This document shows positions 9,263 through 18,241 of a stretch of DNA of 64,000 bases, piece after piece (within the stretch, counting starts at the first letter, position 1; every line of letters begins with the position of its first letter). The notes under the pieces were generated by a model. It had not been told where the DNA came from and did not search any database. It was given only the letters and a program-made list of their open reading frames with translations. The position numbers were made by a program, and so were the translations under genes. Source of the stretch: Bryobacterales bacterium (lineage in GTDB: Bacteria; Acidobacteriota; Terriglobia; Bryobacterales; Bryobacteraceae); NCBI GenBank assembly GCA_020852755.1, contig JADZAF010000084.1, forward strand, positions 1-64,000. The letters are read 5' to 3'.

Positions 9263-10513
9263 ATGAAGAAACCGACCTCTCTCTCCTGTTTAGTCACTAC
9301 CCTGTCGCTGTTGGTTACCGTCCCCGCCTGGGGCGAGGGAAAAGCCGACCTCTCCAGGCTGGTCGTGATCGGCGATTCCCTGTCGGCCGGCTATCAAAAC
9401 GGCTCGCTCCTCGGGACCCAGCAGGTCAACGGCTACGCCAGCCTGATCGCCGCGCAGAAAGGCGTCCCGCTGACCCTGCCCCTGATCGCCGGCCCCGGCA
9501 TTCCCAATGTTCTCCAACTGATCAGCCCCGGCCCGCCTCCCATCATGGCGCCCGCGCCCGGAAGCAGCACGGGCCGCGTCGACCCGTTTACTCAAGCCGC
9601 GAACCTGGCGGTGCCCGGCGCGGATGTCCGCAACACCCTGAACACGCGGCCCGATTTGGCGTTCGATGACCTGACCGACCTTGTCCTGGGGCTCCCCGGC
9701 CTGTTACAGGGGATCTCCCGGAGCCAGGTTGAGTGGGCCGAAGCCCTCCAGCCCACCACTCTGATCGTATGGATCGGCAACGGGGACGCGCTCAATGCCG
9801 CGCTGGCGGCCGATCCCGCGGCACTGACTCCCCTGGAGGACTTCCGCGCGGACTACGCGAGCATGCTGGACCGGCTTGCGGCCACCGGCGCCGCTCTGGT
9901 GCTGGGAACCATCCCCGATGTGACCGTCATTCCTTACCTCACCACGGCGGCCGATGTGGCGGCCATGGCCGGCCTGCCGCTCGCGGTTGCCGGTCCCGTT
10001 CTGGGCATCGGCCAGGGCGACTATGTCACTCCCGACGCGCTGCCGTTGATCCTGGCGATTCTGGGCGGTTCGGCGCCGGGCCCGCTGCCTGAAAACGTCG
10101 TGCTGACCGCATCCGAGGCCGCTGCCGTCAGCGCGGCGGTTGGAAGCTACAACGAATTCATCGCCACGCAGGCGGCCCTCAAGGGCGCGGCCCTGGCGGA
10201 TGTCAACGGCTTGACCAGCCGCATACAGAGTCACGGGTATGTGGCCGGCGGGCAGCGCCTGACCACCAGGTTCCTGGGTGGCATGTTTTCCCTCGACGGC
10301 ATTCACCCCACCAACACCGGCTACGCGATCATCGCGAATGAGTTCATCCGCGCTCTCAACACAACGTTCGCCGCCGGAATCCCCCCGGTAAACGTGGAAC
10401 ACGTGAAGGAAGCGGACCCGCTGGTGCTGCCCGGAGCCGGCCACCCGGCTTACGCGCTCGGAGCCATCACCCCGGCCCAGGCAAGCTCTCTGCGTGCGGT
10501 CTTAGCGCACTAA
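9263..10513 (+). CDS. secreted GDSL/SGNH-family hydrolase
   Basis: 416 residues with a signal peptide (MKKPTSLSCLVTTLSLLVTV, cleavage probably after AWG). The GDSL block VVIGDSLSAGYQNGS places the nucleophile at S39. A WIGNGDALNA segment supplies the block-III Asn, and a SLDGIHPTNTGY block near residue 348 supplies the Asp-x-x-His pair. It is probably an extracytoplasmic esterase or lipase of unknown substrate. A ~90-residue insertion rich in Ala, Pro and Leu lies between the first blocks. The gene stands alone, 60 bases after the TPR regulator and on the same strand. Confidence 0.85.
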   Translation: MKKPTSLSCLVTTLSLLVTVPAWGEGKADLSRLVVIGDSLSAGYQNGSLLGTQQVNGYASLIAAQKGVPLTLPLIAGPGIPNVLQLISPGPPPIMAPAPGSSTGRVDPFTQAANLAVPGADVRNTLNTRPDLAFDDLTDLVLGLPGLLQGISRSQVEWAEALQPTTLIVWIGNGDALNAALAADPAALTPLEDFRADYASMLDRLAATGAALVLGTIPDVTVIPYLTTAADVAAMAGLPLAVAGPVLGIGQGDYVTPDALPLILAILGGSAPGPLPENVVLTASEAAAVSAAVGSYNEFIATQAALKGAALADVNGLTSRIQSHGYVAGGQRLTTRFLGGMFSLDGIHPTNTGYAIIANEFIRALNTTFAAGIPPVNVEHVKEADPLVLPGAGHPAYALGAITPAQASSLRAVLAH

Positions 10514-10638
10514 GTGCCTCTTTTTCAGGGCTACGCGCGCTCGCTGCTGGTTTCGGGCCGTTATTTTGCCCTAGCTGTCAGGAACCGGCGGCCGGCCACT
10601 GGCGATTGGCCTACAATCATAAGCGGGCGGAAGTCACT

Positions 10639-11790
10639 ATGAAACGCGTTCTTCTTATCTCGACTTTACTCGTACTCGCGGGTGCGCCCGCTTTCGGCCA
10701 GTCCACGCTCACCTGCTCGTCGGACGACATGCGCAAGCACTATTGCGATGCCGATACCAGCGGCGGCGTGACGCTGTCGCGCCAGCGCAGCGATGCCGCC
10801 TGCCGTGAAGGCTACAGTTGGGGATACGATAACCGCGGCGTCTGGGTGGACCACGGCTGCCGGGCCGAATTCACCATCGGCGTCCCCGGCCAGGGCGTGC
10901 AAACCGTCACTTGCTCGTCGGATGACGGCCGCCGGAACTACTGCTCGGCGGATACCAGCGGCGGCGTGACGCTCCTTCGCCAGCGCAGCGGCTCGGCGTG
11001 CGTGGAAGGTTCCACCTGGGGTTACGAGAGCAACCGCATCTGGGTGGACCGCGGCTGCCGCGCCGATTTTCAGACCGGCGGGCGGTCGAGCTGGAGTTCT
11101 TCCACCAGCCTCCAGACCGTCACCTGCTCTTCGAATGACGGCCGCCGCAACTATTGCACGGCCGATACCAGCGGCGGGGTGCGGCTGCTGCAGCAGCGCA
11201 GCGGCTCGGAGTGCGTGGAGGGCACCACCTGGGGTTATGAGAGCAACCGCATCTGGGTGGACCGCGGCTGCCGGGCCGATTTCGAAATCGGCGGCCGGCG
11301 CGCCGGAAGCTACGCCCGCCGGAGCGGGACCTGGGGCGCTGCTCAGAGCGTGCAGACCGTCACCTGCTCGTCGGACGATGGCCGCCGGAACTACTGCTCG
11401 GCCGACACCAGCGGCGGGGTGCGGCTGGTGCAGCAGCGCAGCGGCTCGGCCTGCGTGGAAGGCTCCACCTGGGGCTATGAGAGCAACCGCATCTGGGTGG
11501 ACCGCGGCTGCCGCGCCGATTTCGAAACCGGCGGCCAGCGCTCCGCGACCTCCGGCCGCCAGGGCCAGGGCAAAGCCCGGGGTCTCGCCCGGCGAGCCCA
11601 GACCGTTACTTGCGCGTCGGACGGGAGCCGCAACTACTGCCCGGCCGACACCACCGGCGGCGTCCTGTTGTTGAGGCAGCGCGGCAACACCGCCTGCCGC
11701 CAGGGCTACAGCTGGGGATTCGACGAAAACCGCATCTGGGTCGACCACGGCTGCCGGGCTGATTTCGCAGTGGGCTCCGCCACCCGGTGA
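10639..11790 (+). CDS. secreted protein with five DUF3011 repeats
   Basis: 383 residues starting with a signal peptide (MKRVLLISTLLVLAGAPAFG). The mature protein consists of five DUF3011-type repeats of about 55 residues. Each contains TC(S/A)S(D)DG, a (N)YC motif, ADTSGGV, a QRS motif, C(V/R)EG, (S/T)WGY, a NRIWVDRGCRA(D/E)F end and four conserved cysteines likely to form disulfides. Linkers of 8-30 residues rich in Gly, Ser and Arg separate the repeats. Repeats 2-4 are much closer to each other than to 1 and 5, also in DNA, which points to recent internal duplication. Function unknown; probably a periplasmic or surface protein. The ATG at 10639 is chosen because the signal peptide begins there. 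Confidence 0.85.
   Translation: MKRVLLISTLLVLAGAPAFGQSTLTCSSDDMRKHYCDADTSGGVTLSRQRSDAACREGYSWGYDNRGVWVDHGCRAEFTIGVPGQGVQTVTCSSDDGRRNYCSADTSGGVTLLRQRSGSACVEGSTWGYESNRIWVDRGCRADFQTGGRSSWSSSTSLQTVTCSSNDGRRNYCTADTSGGVRLLQQRSGSECVEGTTWGYESNRIWVDRGCRADFEIGGRRAGSYARRSGTWGAAQSVQTVTCSSDDGRRNYCSADTSGGVRLVQQRSGSACVEGSTWGYESNRIWVDRGCRADFETGGQRSATSGRQGQGKARGLARRAQTVTCASDGSRNYCPADTTGGVLLLRQRGNTACRQGYSWGFDENRIWVDHGCRADFAVGSATR
10901..11523 (+). repeat. near-identical internal repeats of the DUF3011 gene
   Basis: Three copies of a ~170-base unit begin near 10901, 11112 and 11352. Long stretches are identical, for example the block encoding ESNRIWVDRGCRADF is nearly invariant in all three. The outer repeats (from about 10702 and 11599) are diverged. 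The pattern fits stepwise tandem duplication of the central unit, so copy number could vary between strains. Confidence 0.75.
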
Positions 11791-11873
11791 TGCGCTCCGG
11801 CTGACCGTTTGAGCGGCCCCGAGGTTCCGCCGCGACTACTCTCCGGCATTTGCGGCTTGGTTGGCCACCGCCG

Positions 11874-14354
11874 CTATTCATACCGCAACGACTGCGTCGG
11901 ATTCATCCGAGCCGCCCGGCGTGCGGGCACGTAGCATGCCAGTAGCGTCACCCCGCCCAGCAGAGCGGCCGCGGCCGCGAAGGTAGCCGGATCCCGGGGT
12001 CGGACCTCGTGCAGCAGGCTCTCGATCAGCCGCCCCGCGGCGAACGCGCCGGCGATGCCGAGCGCGAACCCCGCTGCCGCCAGCACCATGCCCTCCCGCA
12101 GGATCTCCCTCAGCACCCGCCCGGCGCTCGCGCCCAGCGAAATGCGGATCCCGATCTCGCGGGTCCGGTGCGTCACCACGTAGCTCAGGACGCCGTAGAT
12201 TCCTACCGCCGCCAGCAGGGCGGCCAACGCGGCAAACAAACCCACCAGTGAACTCAGGTAGCGCTGCCCCCGCGAGTTGTCGTCCACTACGTCGTCCATG
12301 GTGCGCTCGCGGAAAAGCGCCAGGCTGGAATCCACCCGGGCCAGCGCGCGCCGCACGTCCGGTGTCACGCCTGCGGGCGGCACCGCGGTGTGCAGCACCA
12401 GGAACACGCGGCCCGGAGCGTAGAGCGCGTTATAGGCCTCCGGGCCGGCCTTCTGCGCCAGGCCGCGCTGCCGCACGTCGCCCACCACCCCGATCACCTG
12501 CCTCCAGGGCCCGTTCTCGTCGCCTCCGCCGCCCGCGAACATCCGTCCCAGGGGGTCCTCGTCGGGCCAGAACTGGCGCACCATCTCCTCGTTGACCAGG
12601 GTCGGGTAAACCATGAGCGTGCGCTGCTCCGCCGGCAGCCGGATGCCTTTCCCATAGGCCTCCCGCCGGCGCGCGTCCATCCGCATGGCGAGATCGGCAT
12701 CGCCGGGCGTGAACAGCCGCCCCTTCAGCAGGGGGATGCCCATGGCGCGGAAATACTCCGGCGTCACGCTGTGACTCTCCACCAGCGGGCCGCTCATGGG
12801 CTGCGCCGGCCGGCCGCGGATCTGCACATAGTAATTGCTTCCGCCCTCGAGCGGCAGGCGGTCGCTGAACGATGCCATCTCTACTCCCGGGATCCTCCGC
12901 ACCTCCACCAGCAGCCGCTGCGCGAAGCCGGCGCGCTGGGCGTCCGTACGGTAGGTGGCCGCGGGGAGCTGGATGGCGCCTGTCCACACCCCGTCCCTGC
13001 GCACACCGATGTCGACCGTCCGCAGCCGCGCGAAGTCCTTCAGGAGCAGTCCGGCCGAGATCAGCAGCAGGGTCGAAAGCGCGATCTCTCCTGCCACCAG
13101 CGCGTTGGTCAGCACGCGCTTCCGGCGCCCCGGGCTCACCGAACTTCCCGACCCGCCCTTCAGTTCCTCGTGCAGATCGGGACGCGAGATCTGCAGCGCG
13201 GGCGCCAGGCCGAACAGCACGCCTGTACCTACGGCAAGCGCGAAAGTGAACGCCAGGACGGTTCCGTTGAGCTGGACCGGGTTGAAGCCGGGTAGCGGAA
13301 AGCTCCCGATGGTGGGCAGGACCGCGATGAGCCCCCACCCCAGGAGCAGGCCGAGCCCGCCGCCCGCCACGGACAGCAGCACGCTCTCGGTGATCAGTTG
13401 CCGGAGCAGGCGCAGCCGCGAGGCGCCCAGGGCGCTGCGCACCGCCATCTCCTTCTGCCGCGCCACCGCCCTGGAGAGCAGCAGGTTGGCGATGTTCGCG
13501 CAGGCAATCAGCAGCACCAGCGCCACGGCCCACAGCATCATCAGCAGCGAGTTCCGCGACCGGCCGATCAGATCCTCCTGCAGGGGCACTACCACCGCCC
13601 CGACCTTGTGGTTGCTGATCGGGTACGTCTTCTCCAGCCGCGCCGCGATCAGCGCCACGTCCGCGTAGGCTTTACGGACGGAAACCCCGGGCTTCAGCCT
13701 TCCGATGGCGTTATAGGAGTGGTTTCCACGCTCGCCCAGCCCCCGCCCCGACATGTCGAGGAGCGTCCACATCTGGGCCTGAAACGGAAAATCAAATCCC
13801 GCCGGCATCACCCCGATGACGGTGTACTTTCGCGCGTTTAACTCAACCGGCCGCCCCACCACCCCCGGGTCCCGGCCAAAACGGCTCTGCCACAGCCCGT
13901 GGCCGAGCACCAGCACATCGTCCTTACCCGGCTGGTCCTCGCCCTGTGCCCAGCCCCGGCCCAGAACGGGACGAACGCCCAGCAGGTTGAAGAAATTGGC
14001 CTCCGTCGGCACAGCCCTCACGTGCTCCGCCTGCCCGTTGTCGCTCAGGTACATGTCGGAGGGCCAACGGAATAAGACCATGTCCGAGAATGTCGTGTTC
14101 TGTGTTTTCCAGTCGATGAAATCCGGCCCGGCGAACGGGTACTTGCCGGGGGCGGCCTCGGTTTCGTACAAACGCACCAGGCGGTCCGGATCCGGATAGG
14201 GCAGCGGGCGCAGCAGCACTGCGTCGATGAGGCTGAAGATCGCCGTGTTGGCTCCGATGCCCGCGGCCAGCGTCAGCGCCGCCACAACCGTGAATCCTCG
14301 CGCAGCCACCAGCGTCCGGCCGGCGTAACGCAGATCCTGCACGAACGCTCCCAT
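11874..14354 (-). CDS. ADOP-type ABC transporter permease (MacB/FtsX family)
   Basis: 826 residues. It begins with the classic MGAFVQDLRYAGRTL motif followed by a transmembrane helix (FTVVAALTLAAGIGANTAIF) and a MacB periplasmic core (about residues 45-270). Two FtsX-like membrane domains follow (about 290-480 and 690-826), separated by a second periplasmic region. This is the 'acidobacterial duplicated orphan permease' arrangement, which lacks an adjacent ATPase gene, as is the case here. The likely role is export or mechanotransmission at the inner membrane with unknown substrate. The ATG at 14354 matches the family start; the open frame continues upstream to 14603 but that part looks noncoding. 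Confidence 0.9.
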   Translation of the reverse strand: MGAFVQDLRYAGRTLVAARGFTVVAALTLAAGIGANTAIFSLIDAVLLRPLPYPDPDRLVRLYETEAAPGKYPFAGPDFIDWKTQNTTFSDMVLFRWPSDMYLSDNGQAEHVRAVPTEANFFNLLGVRPVLGRGWAQGEDQPGKDDVLVLGHGLWQSRFGRDPGVVGRPVELNARKYTVIGVMPAGFDFPFQAQMWTLLDMSGRGLGERGNHSYNAIGRLKPGVSVRKAYADVALIAARLEKTYPISNHKVGAVVVPLQEDLIGRSRNSLLMMLWAVALVLLIACANIANLLLSRAVARQKEMAVRSALGASRLRLLRQLITESVLLSVAGGGLGLLLGWGLIAVLPTIGSFPLPGFNPVQLNGTVLAFTFALAVGTGVLFGLAPALQISRPDLHEELKGGSGSSVSPGRRKRVLTNALVAGEIALSTLLLISAGLLLKDFARLRTVDIGVRRDGVWTGAIQLPAATYRTDAQRAGFAQRLLVEVRRIPGVEMASFSDRLPLEGGSNYYVQIRGRPAQPMSGPLVESHSVTPEYFRAMGIPLLKGRLFTPGDADLAMRMDARRREAYGKGIRLPAEQRTLMVYPTLVNEEMVRQFWPDEDPLGRMFAGGGGDENGPWRQVIGVVGDVRQRGLAQKAGPEAYNALYAPGRVFLVLHTAVPPAGVTPDVRRALARVDSSLALFRERTMDDVVDDNSRGQRYLSSLVGLFAALAALLAAVGIYGVLSYVVTHRTREIGIRISLGASAGRVLREILREGMVLAAAGFALGIAGAFAAGRLIESLLHEVRPRDPATFAAAAALLGGVTLLACYVPARRAARMNPTQSLRYE

Positions 14355-14614
14355 GTCTTCGAAGTCTATTACGCTTCGATTGTGGGGTTTGTTCCCGAAT
14401 CGGGTTAGTTCAGACGCGGCGGGCGGCCTGAGGTTGAGCAGAGTCAGCCGCCAACCCGGCACGGCTATACCATATCCCGGGGCGGCTATTATCGTTGCGA
14501 TGCGGTAATCCTGCGGGCCCGGAGAGACATTCCTCGGGCCGGGTGCAGTTCCGCTGCGGCTCGGCAACCTGAAGGCCGATTTGCAGCCGGCCTTCTCCCG
14601 CATCCCGCCGGCCG
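14355..14614. other. 260-base intergenic region, nothing recognised
   Basis: This gap lies between the ABC permease start and the 3' end of the EF-G-like gene, both on the minus strand. It should hold a promoter for the permease and possibly a terminator for the EF-G-like gene. I could not identify convincing -35/-10 boxes, a T-tailed hairpin or a small gene. Confidence 0.3.
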
Positions 14615-16711
14615 CTACTCCTCTTCTTCCTCCTCGCCGGCCTTGGCGGCCTTGGCGGCGGCGATGATCTTATCGGCCTGGAGCTGGGGCACGAAGTCGT
14701 AGTGGTCGAATTCCATGGTGAAGGACGCCCGGCCCTGGGTCATGGAGGTGAGGTCGTTCTGGTAGTTGAGCATCTCGGCCATGGGCACCTGGGCGCGCAG
14801 GATCTGGGTGTTGCCCCGGGTCTCCATGCCGCTGATGCGGCCGCGGCGGCCGTTCAGGTCGCCCATCAGATCGCCCGCGTACTCCACCGGCGCCTGGATC
14901 TCGACGTTCATGATCGGCTCCAGCAGCGCCGGCTTGGCCTGCTGCATGGCGGCCTTGAAGGCCTTGCGTCCGGCCAGCTTGAAGGAAAGCTCGGAAGAGT
15001 CCACGTCGTGGTACGAGCCGTCGTACAGGATGACCTTGAAGTCCACCATGGGATAGCCGGCCAGGAAGCCGTTCTCCGCGGCTTCCAGAATGCCCTTTTC
15101 CACGGCGGGAATGTACTGCTTGGGAATGGCGCCGCCGAAGATCTCGTTGGCGAACTCGAACCTGGCGCCGCGCGGCAGGGGCTCCATGCGGATCCGGCAG
15201 TCGCCGAACTGGCCGTGCCCGCCGGTCTGCTTCTTGTGGCGTCCCTGGACGTCGGCCGTGCCGCGGATGGTTTCGCGGTAGGGGATCTTGGGAGCCTTGA
15301 GGGTCACTTCGACGCCGTAGCGCTTCTTGAGGCGGCTGACGATCACCTCGACGTGCTGCTGCCCGCTTCCGGCCAGCAGGAACTCCTTGGTCTGGGGATC
15401 GCGGTAGAACCGCAGCGACTGGTCTTCCTCGAGGATGCGCTGCACGGCGTTGCCCATGCGATCCTCATCCTGGCGGGAATTGGCCTGAATGGCGAAGGCG
15501 ATGGAGGGCTCCGGCAACTGGATGGGCGGGTAGGCGATGAGGGAATTCTTGTCGCAGAGGGTATCGCCGGTCTGCGTGTCCTTCAGTTTGGCCACCGCAC
15601 CGATGTCGCCGGCGTGCAGTTCGGTGACCGGTGTGATGGTCTTGCCCATCGGGCAGCCCAGGTGGGCTAAACGCTCGGTGGAGCCGCGCGCCGCGTTCTG
15701 CAGGTTGGCGTCGTTCTTCAGGACGCCGGAGTAGACCTTGAAGAAGGAGATGCGGCCCGCGAAGGGGTCGGCAACGGTTTTGAAGACGAAGGCGGAAACC
15801 GGTTCGGAATCGGAAACCGGGCGGGCCACTTCGGTGCCGTTCTGCTGGCCGGTGACCGGGCCGCGCCGGCCGGGATGGGGAAAGTGCTCGACGATGAAGT
15901 TCAGGATCAGGTCGGCGCCGGCATTGAGGTAGGCCGAGGCGCACAGGACCGGGTACAGCCGCATTTCGGCCACGGCGGAGCTGAGGCCCTCCAGGATGCG
16001 CTCGGGTGAAAGCCCGCCCTTTTCGAAGAACTCCTCCATCAGCTCGTCGTTGCCCTCGGCGACCATCTCGACCAGGGCCTCGTGGGCCTTCTGGGCGGCG
16101 TCAGCGGCGGCGGCGGGAATGTCTTCGACCTTGCCCGTTCCGTTGCCGCCCGGTTCGTAAGTGACCGCTTTCATCTGGATCAGGTCGATGACTCCACGGA
16201 AATCACGCTCCGATCCCAGGGGGATCTGGATCGGCACCGCGTTGCGGCCGAAATTGGCCTGGATGCTCTCCAGGGCCCGCTCGAAGCTGGAGCGTTCCCG
16301 GTCCAGCTTGTTGATTACCAGGGCGCGCGGCAGCTTGTAATGGCTGGCGAATTCCCAGGTCTTCTCGGTCTGGACTTCGACGCCGGCAATGCCGTCCACC
16401 ATCACCAGGGCGGCGTCGGCGGCCACCAGGGCCGCGCGGGTGTCGTTGATGAAGATGTTGTAGCCGGGGGTGTCCAGCAGGTTGATCTTGGTCTTCTTCC
16501 ACTCGGCGAAGGCGATGGCGGTGGAAATGCTGATGCGGCGCTGGATCTCTTCGTCATCGAAGTCGGTGATGGTGTTGCCCTCATCGACCCGGGTGAGGCG
16601 GTTCGTGGCGCCGGTGGCGAACAGCAGGCCGGCGGTGAGGGTGGTCTTCCCGGAACCGCCGTGGCCGACAATGCCGACGTTCCGTATGTCCTTGGTATCG
16701 TAGGTCTTCAC
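14615..16711 (-). CDS. elongation factor G-like translational GTPase
   Basis: 698 residues with the full EF-G domain order. The GTPase domain carries the P-loop GHGGSGKTT (residues 16-24), DTPGYN (G3) and NKLD (G4), followed by domains II-V ending near KIIAAAKAAKAG and an acidic Glu-rich tail. The P-loop differs from the AHIDAGKTT of canonical EF-G. It matches the paralogous EF-G-like (EF-G2-type) subfamily found beside a normal fusA in many bacteria. Translocation activity is therefore not certain; subfamily members may act in ribosome-associated stress or be inactive in recycling. No ribosomal-protein genes are nearby, which supports the paralog reading. It lies 95 bases downstream of thiG on the same strand. 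Confidence 0.88.
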   Translation of the reverse strand: MKTYDTKDIRNVGIVGHGGSGKTTLTAGLLFATGATNRLTRVDEGNTITDFDDEEIQRRISISTAIAFAEWKKTKINLLDTPGYNIFINDTRAALVAADAALVMVDGIAGVEVQTEKTWEFASHYKLPRALVINKLDRERSSFERALESIQANFGRNAVPIQIPLGSERDFRGVIDLIQMKAVTYEPGGNGTGKVEDIPAAAADAAQKAHEALVEMVAEGNDELMEEFFEKGGLSPERILEGLSSAVAEMRLYPVLCASAYLNAGADLILNFIVEHFPHPGRRGPVTGQQNGTEVARPVSDSEPVSAFVFKTVADPFAGRISFFKVYSGVLKNDANLQNAARGSTERLAHLGCPMGKTITPVTELHAGDIGAVAKLKDTQTGDTLCDKNSLIAYPPIQLPEPSIAFAIQANSRQDEDRMGNAVQRILEEDQSLRFYRDPQTKEFLLAGSGQQHVEVIVSRLKKRYGVEVTLKAPKIPYRETIRGTADVQGRHKKQTGGHGQFGDCRIRMEPLPRGARFEFANEIFGGAIPKQYIPAVEKGILEAAENGFLAGYPMVDFKVILYDGSYHDVDSSELSFKLAGRKAFKAAMQQAKPALLEPIMNVEIQAPVEYAGDLMGDLNGRRGRISGMETRGNTQILRAQVPMAEMLNYQNDLTSMTQGRASFTMEFDHYDFVPQLQADKIIAAAKAAKAGEEEEEE

Positions 16712-16806
16712 TTCTCAAATCTCCGTGGGATAAGAACGGCAATCGCAGGGCCGCCGCCCGGCGCGCGCGGAAGACCGCGGGGGCAGGCAGGCGGGATGGT
16801 ACACAC

Positions 16807-17583
16807 TCAGCGGCCCACGACTCCGGCAAGCGGGCTGCTGGCCGAGGCGTACAGCCGCCTGGGCATGCGTCCGGCCAGGAAGGCCAGGCGACCCGACTCG
16901 ACGGCCAGTTTCATGGCCAGGGCCATCTTCTCCGAATCCTGCGCTTCGGCGATGGCCGTATTCATGAGCACCCCATCGAAACCCAATTCCATGGCGACGG
17001 CGGCGTCCGAAGCGGTGCCGACCCCCGCGTCCACGATGAGCGGCACCTCGGTGATCATCTCGCGCAGAATGCGCAGATTGGTCAGGTTCTGAACGCCCAT
17101 CCCCGAGCCGATGGGGGCGGCCAGGGGCATGACGGCGGCGGCGCCGGCCTCGATCAGCCGGCGGGCGTTGACCAGGTCGTCGTTGGTGTACGGCAGCACG
17201 ACGAAGCCTTCCTGCGCCAGCACGCGGGTGGCTTCGAGCAGTCCTGCATTGTCCGGGAACAGGGTGGTCTGATCGCCGATCACCTCCAGCTTGATCCAGT
17301 TGGAGAGGCCGACTTCGCGGGCCAGGCGCGCGGTGCGGATGGCTTCCTCGGCGGTATAGCAGGCGGCGGTGTTCGGCAGTATGAAGATTTTCGAGCGGTC
17401 GATGTAGTCCAGCAGCGACTCTTTGGATTTGTCGGTGAGATTGACGCGCCGCACGGCGACCGTGACCATGTCGGCGCCGCTGGCCTGATGGCAGCGGGCC
17501 ATCTCCGGAAAGCTGCGGTACTTTCCGGTGCCCACGATCAGGCGCGAGCGGAACTCCCGCCCGGCGATCCTCAAATTGTCCAT
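16807..17583 (-). CDS. thiG: thiazole synthase ThiG
   Basis: 258 residues collinear with ThiG, which builds the thiazole phosphate moiety of thiamine from deoxyxylulose phosphate, a glycine-derived imine and ThiS thiocarboxylate. Visible family signatures are [11 protein letters not shown] near the N-terminus, [20 protein letters not shown] with the Schiff-base lysine at K98, [19 protein letters not shown] and [11 protein letters not shown]. No thiS, thiF, thiH/thiO or thiC lies nearby, so it is an orphan in this window. It starts 29 bases after the peroxiredoxin gene and may share its transcript. No ribosome binding site is obvious upstream of the ATG, and no TPP riboswitch fits in the gap. 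Confidence 0.95.
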   Translation of the reverse strand: MDNLRIAGREFRSRLIVGTGKYRSFPEMARCHQASGADMVTVAVRRVNLTDKSKESLLDYIDRSKIFILPNTAACYTAEEAIRTARLAREVGLSNWIKLEVIGDQTTLFPDNAGLLEATRVLAQEGFVVLPYTNDDLVNARRLIEAGAAAVMPLAAPIGSGMGVQNLTNLRILREMITEVPLIVDAGVGTASDAAVAMELGFDGVLMNTAIAEAQDSEKMALAMKLAVESGRLAFLAGRMPRRLYASASSPLAGVVGR

Positions 17584-17612
17584 ATCAATGTTATTCTAGC
17601 GTGGCGCGCCGC

Positions 17613-18131
17613 CTACTTGCGAATGCGCCGGCAGGCGGTCTCGGCGCCGGTGATGTCGATGGCGCTGCTGCCCTCCTCGATGTGCTGGATGCGGCCGTCG
17701 CGGTCGATGACGAAGGTGGAGCGGTTGGCCATCCCGCGCTCCTCGATCAGCACGCCGTACTCCCGGGACACCTTGCGCATAAAGTCGCTCAGCAGGGGGA
17801 AGGAGAGTTTCAGGTCCTCCGCGAAGCGTCTCTGCGAGGGGATGTTGTCGGTGCTGATGCCGAACACCTGCGCGCCCGATTCCTGGAACTTCGCGATACC
17901 AGCCTGGTACGCCGTCATCTCCTTGGTTCAACCACCGGTGAAGGCGGCCGGGAAAAAGGCCAGGACCACGGGTTGCTTGCCGCGGTAATCGGACAGGGTG
18001 ACGGGCTTGCCGGACGTCGAGGGCAGGGTGAAATCCGGGGCCGGGTCGCCGGTTTTGAGGTGGGTTTTGGGGGGCGCCTGGGCGGCAGCGGGGATGAAGG
18101 CGCAGGCCCAGAGCAGGGAACGTCTCAACAT
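17613..18131 (-). CDS. AhpC/TSA-family peroxiredoxin with in-frame TGA at the catalytic cysteine (probable selenoprotein)
   Basis: Read through the TGA at 17930-17928, the frame encodes 172 residues. They comprise a signal peptide (residues 1-19), a [19 protein letters not shown] start of the thioredoxin fold, and [18 protein letters not shown], where the TGA is codon 68. Downstream are [30 protein letters not shown] and [13 protein letters not shown]. In ordinary members the position held by TGA is the peroxidatic cysteine (FTxxCTKE). Both halves are perfectly in register, with no other damage. A hairpin resembling a bacterial SECIS lies just after the TGA. The most economical reading is selenocysteine insertion, giving a periplasmic peroxidase. 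The alternative is a point-mutated pseudogene. The ATG at 18131 has GGAGGG ten bases upstream. No sel genes are in the window. Confidence 0.85.
17893..17912 (-). promoter_or_regulatory. candidate bacterial SECIS hairpin
   Basis: On the minus strand, 15 bases after the TGA, the RNA can fold GCG-UACCA, loop GGC, UGGUA, a bulged U, then CGC. This is an 8-base-pair stem with one bulge. The apical loop starts with G and lies 23 bases after the UGA, inside the usual range for bacterial SECIS elements. The bulged U and the loop G are features known to matter for SelB binding in the E. coli element, although here the bulge is on the 3' side. Confidence 0.65.
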
Positions 18132-18213
18132 GCTACGGTGTCCCTCCGACAGTGACGAGCCTAGCACCGGGGCGCGGGCGGAGTCAAAGGGCCCGCTCTG
18201 GCGAAGAAATCGT

Positions 18214-18241
18214 TTGACATCTCAGATTAGTTTGTGATACA
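18214..18241 (+). promoter_or_regulatory. sigma-70-type promoter for the membrane protein/regulator pair
   Basis: A perfect -35 box TTGACA (18214-18219) is followed after 16 bases by GATACA (18236-18241), about 20 bases before the ATG at 18262. This is the clearest housekeeping-type promoter in the window. Confidence 0.65.

Noticed and set aside
10901..11523. Possible CRISPR or minisatellite
   Set aside because: The repeats are in-frame parts of a protein-coding gene, ~170 bases long, with no spacers.
14355..14614. tRNA or riboswitch in the gap before the ABC permease
   Set aside because: No cloverleaf, no GGTTCGA-type T-loop and no conserved riboswitch core could be found by eye.
14615..16711. 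Canonical fusA
   Set aside because: The P-loop GHGGSGKTT and absence of ribosomal genes nearby point to the EF-G-like paralog.
17613..18167. Peroxiredoxin locus as a simple nonsense pseudogene or two small genes
   Set aside because: The only defect is a TGA exactly at the catalytic residue and a SECIS-like hairpin follows; decay would not be expected to hit just that codon.
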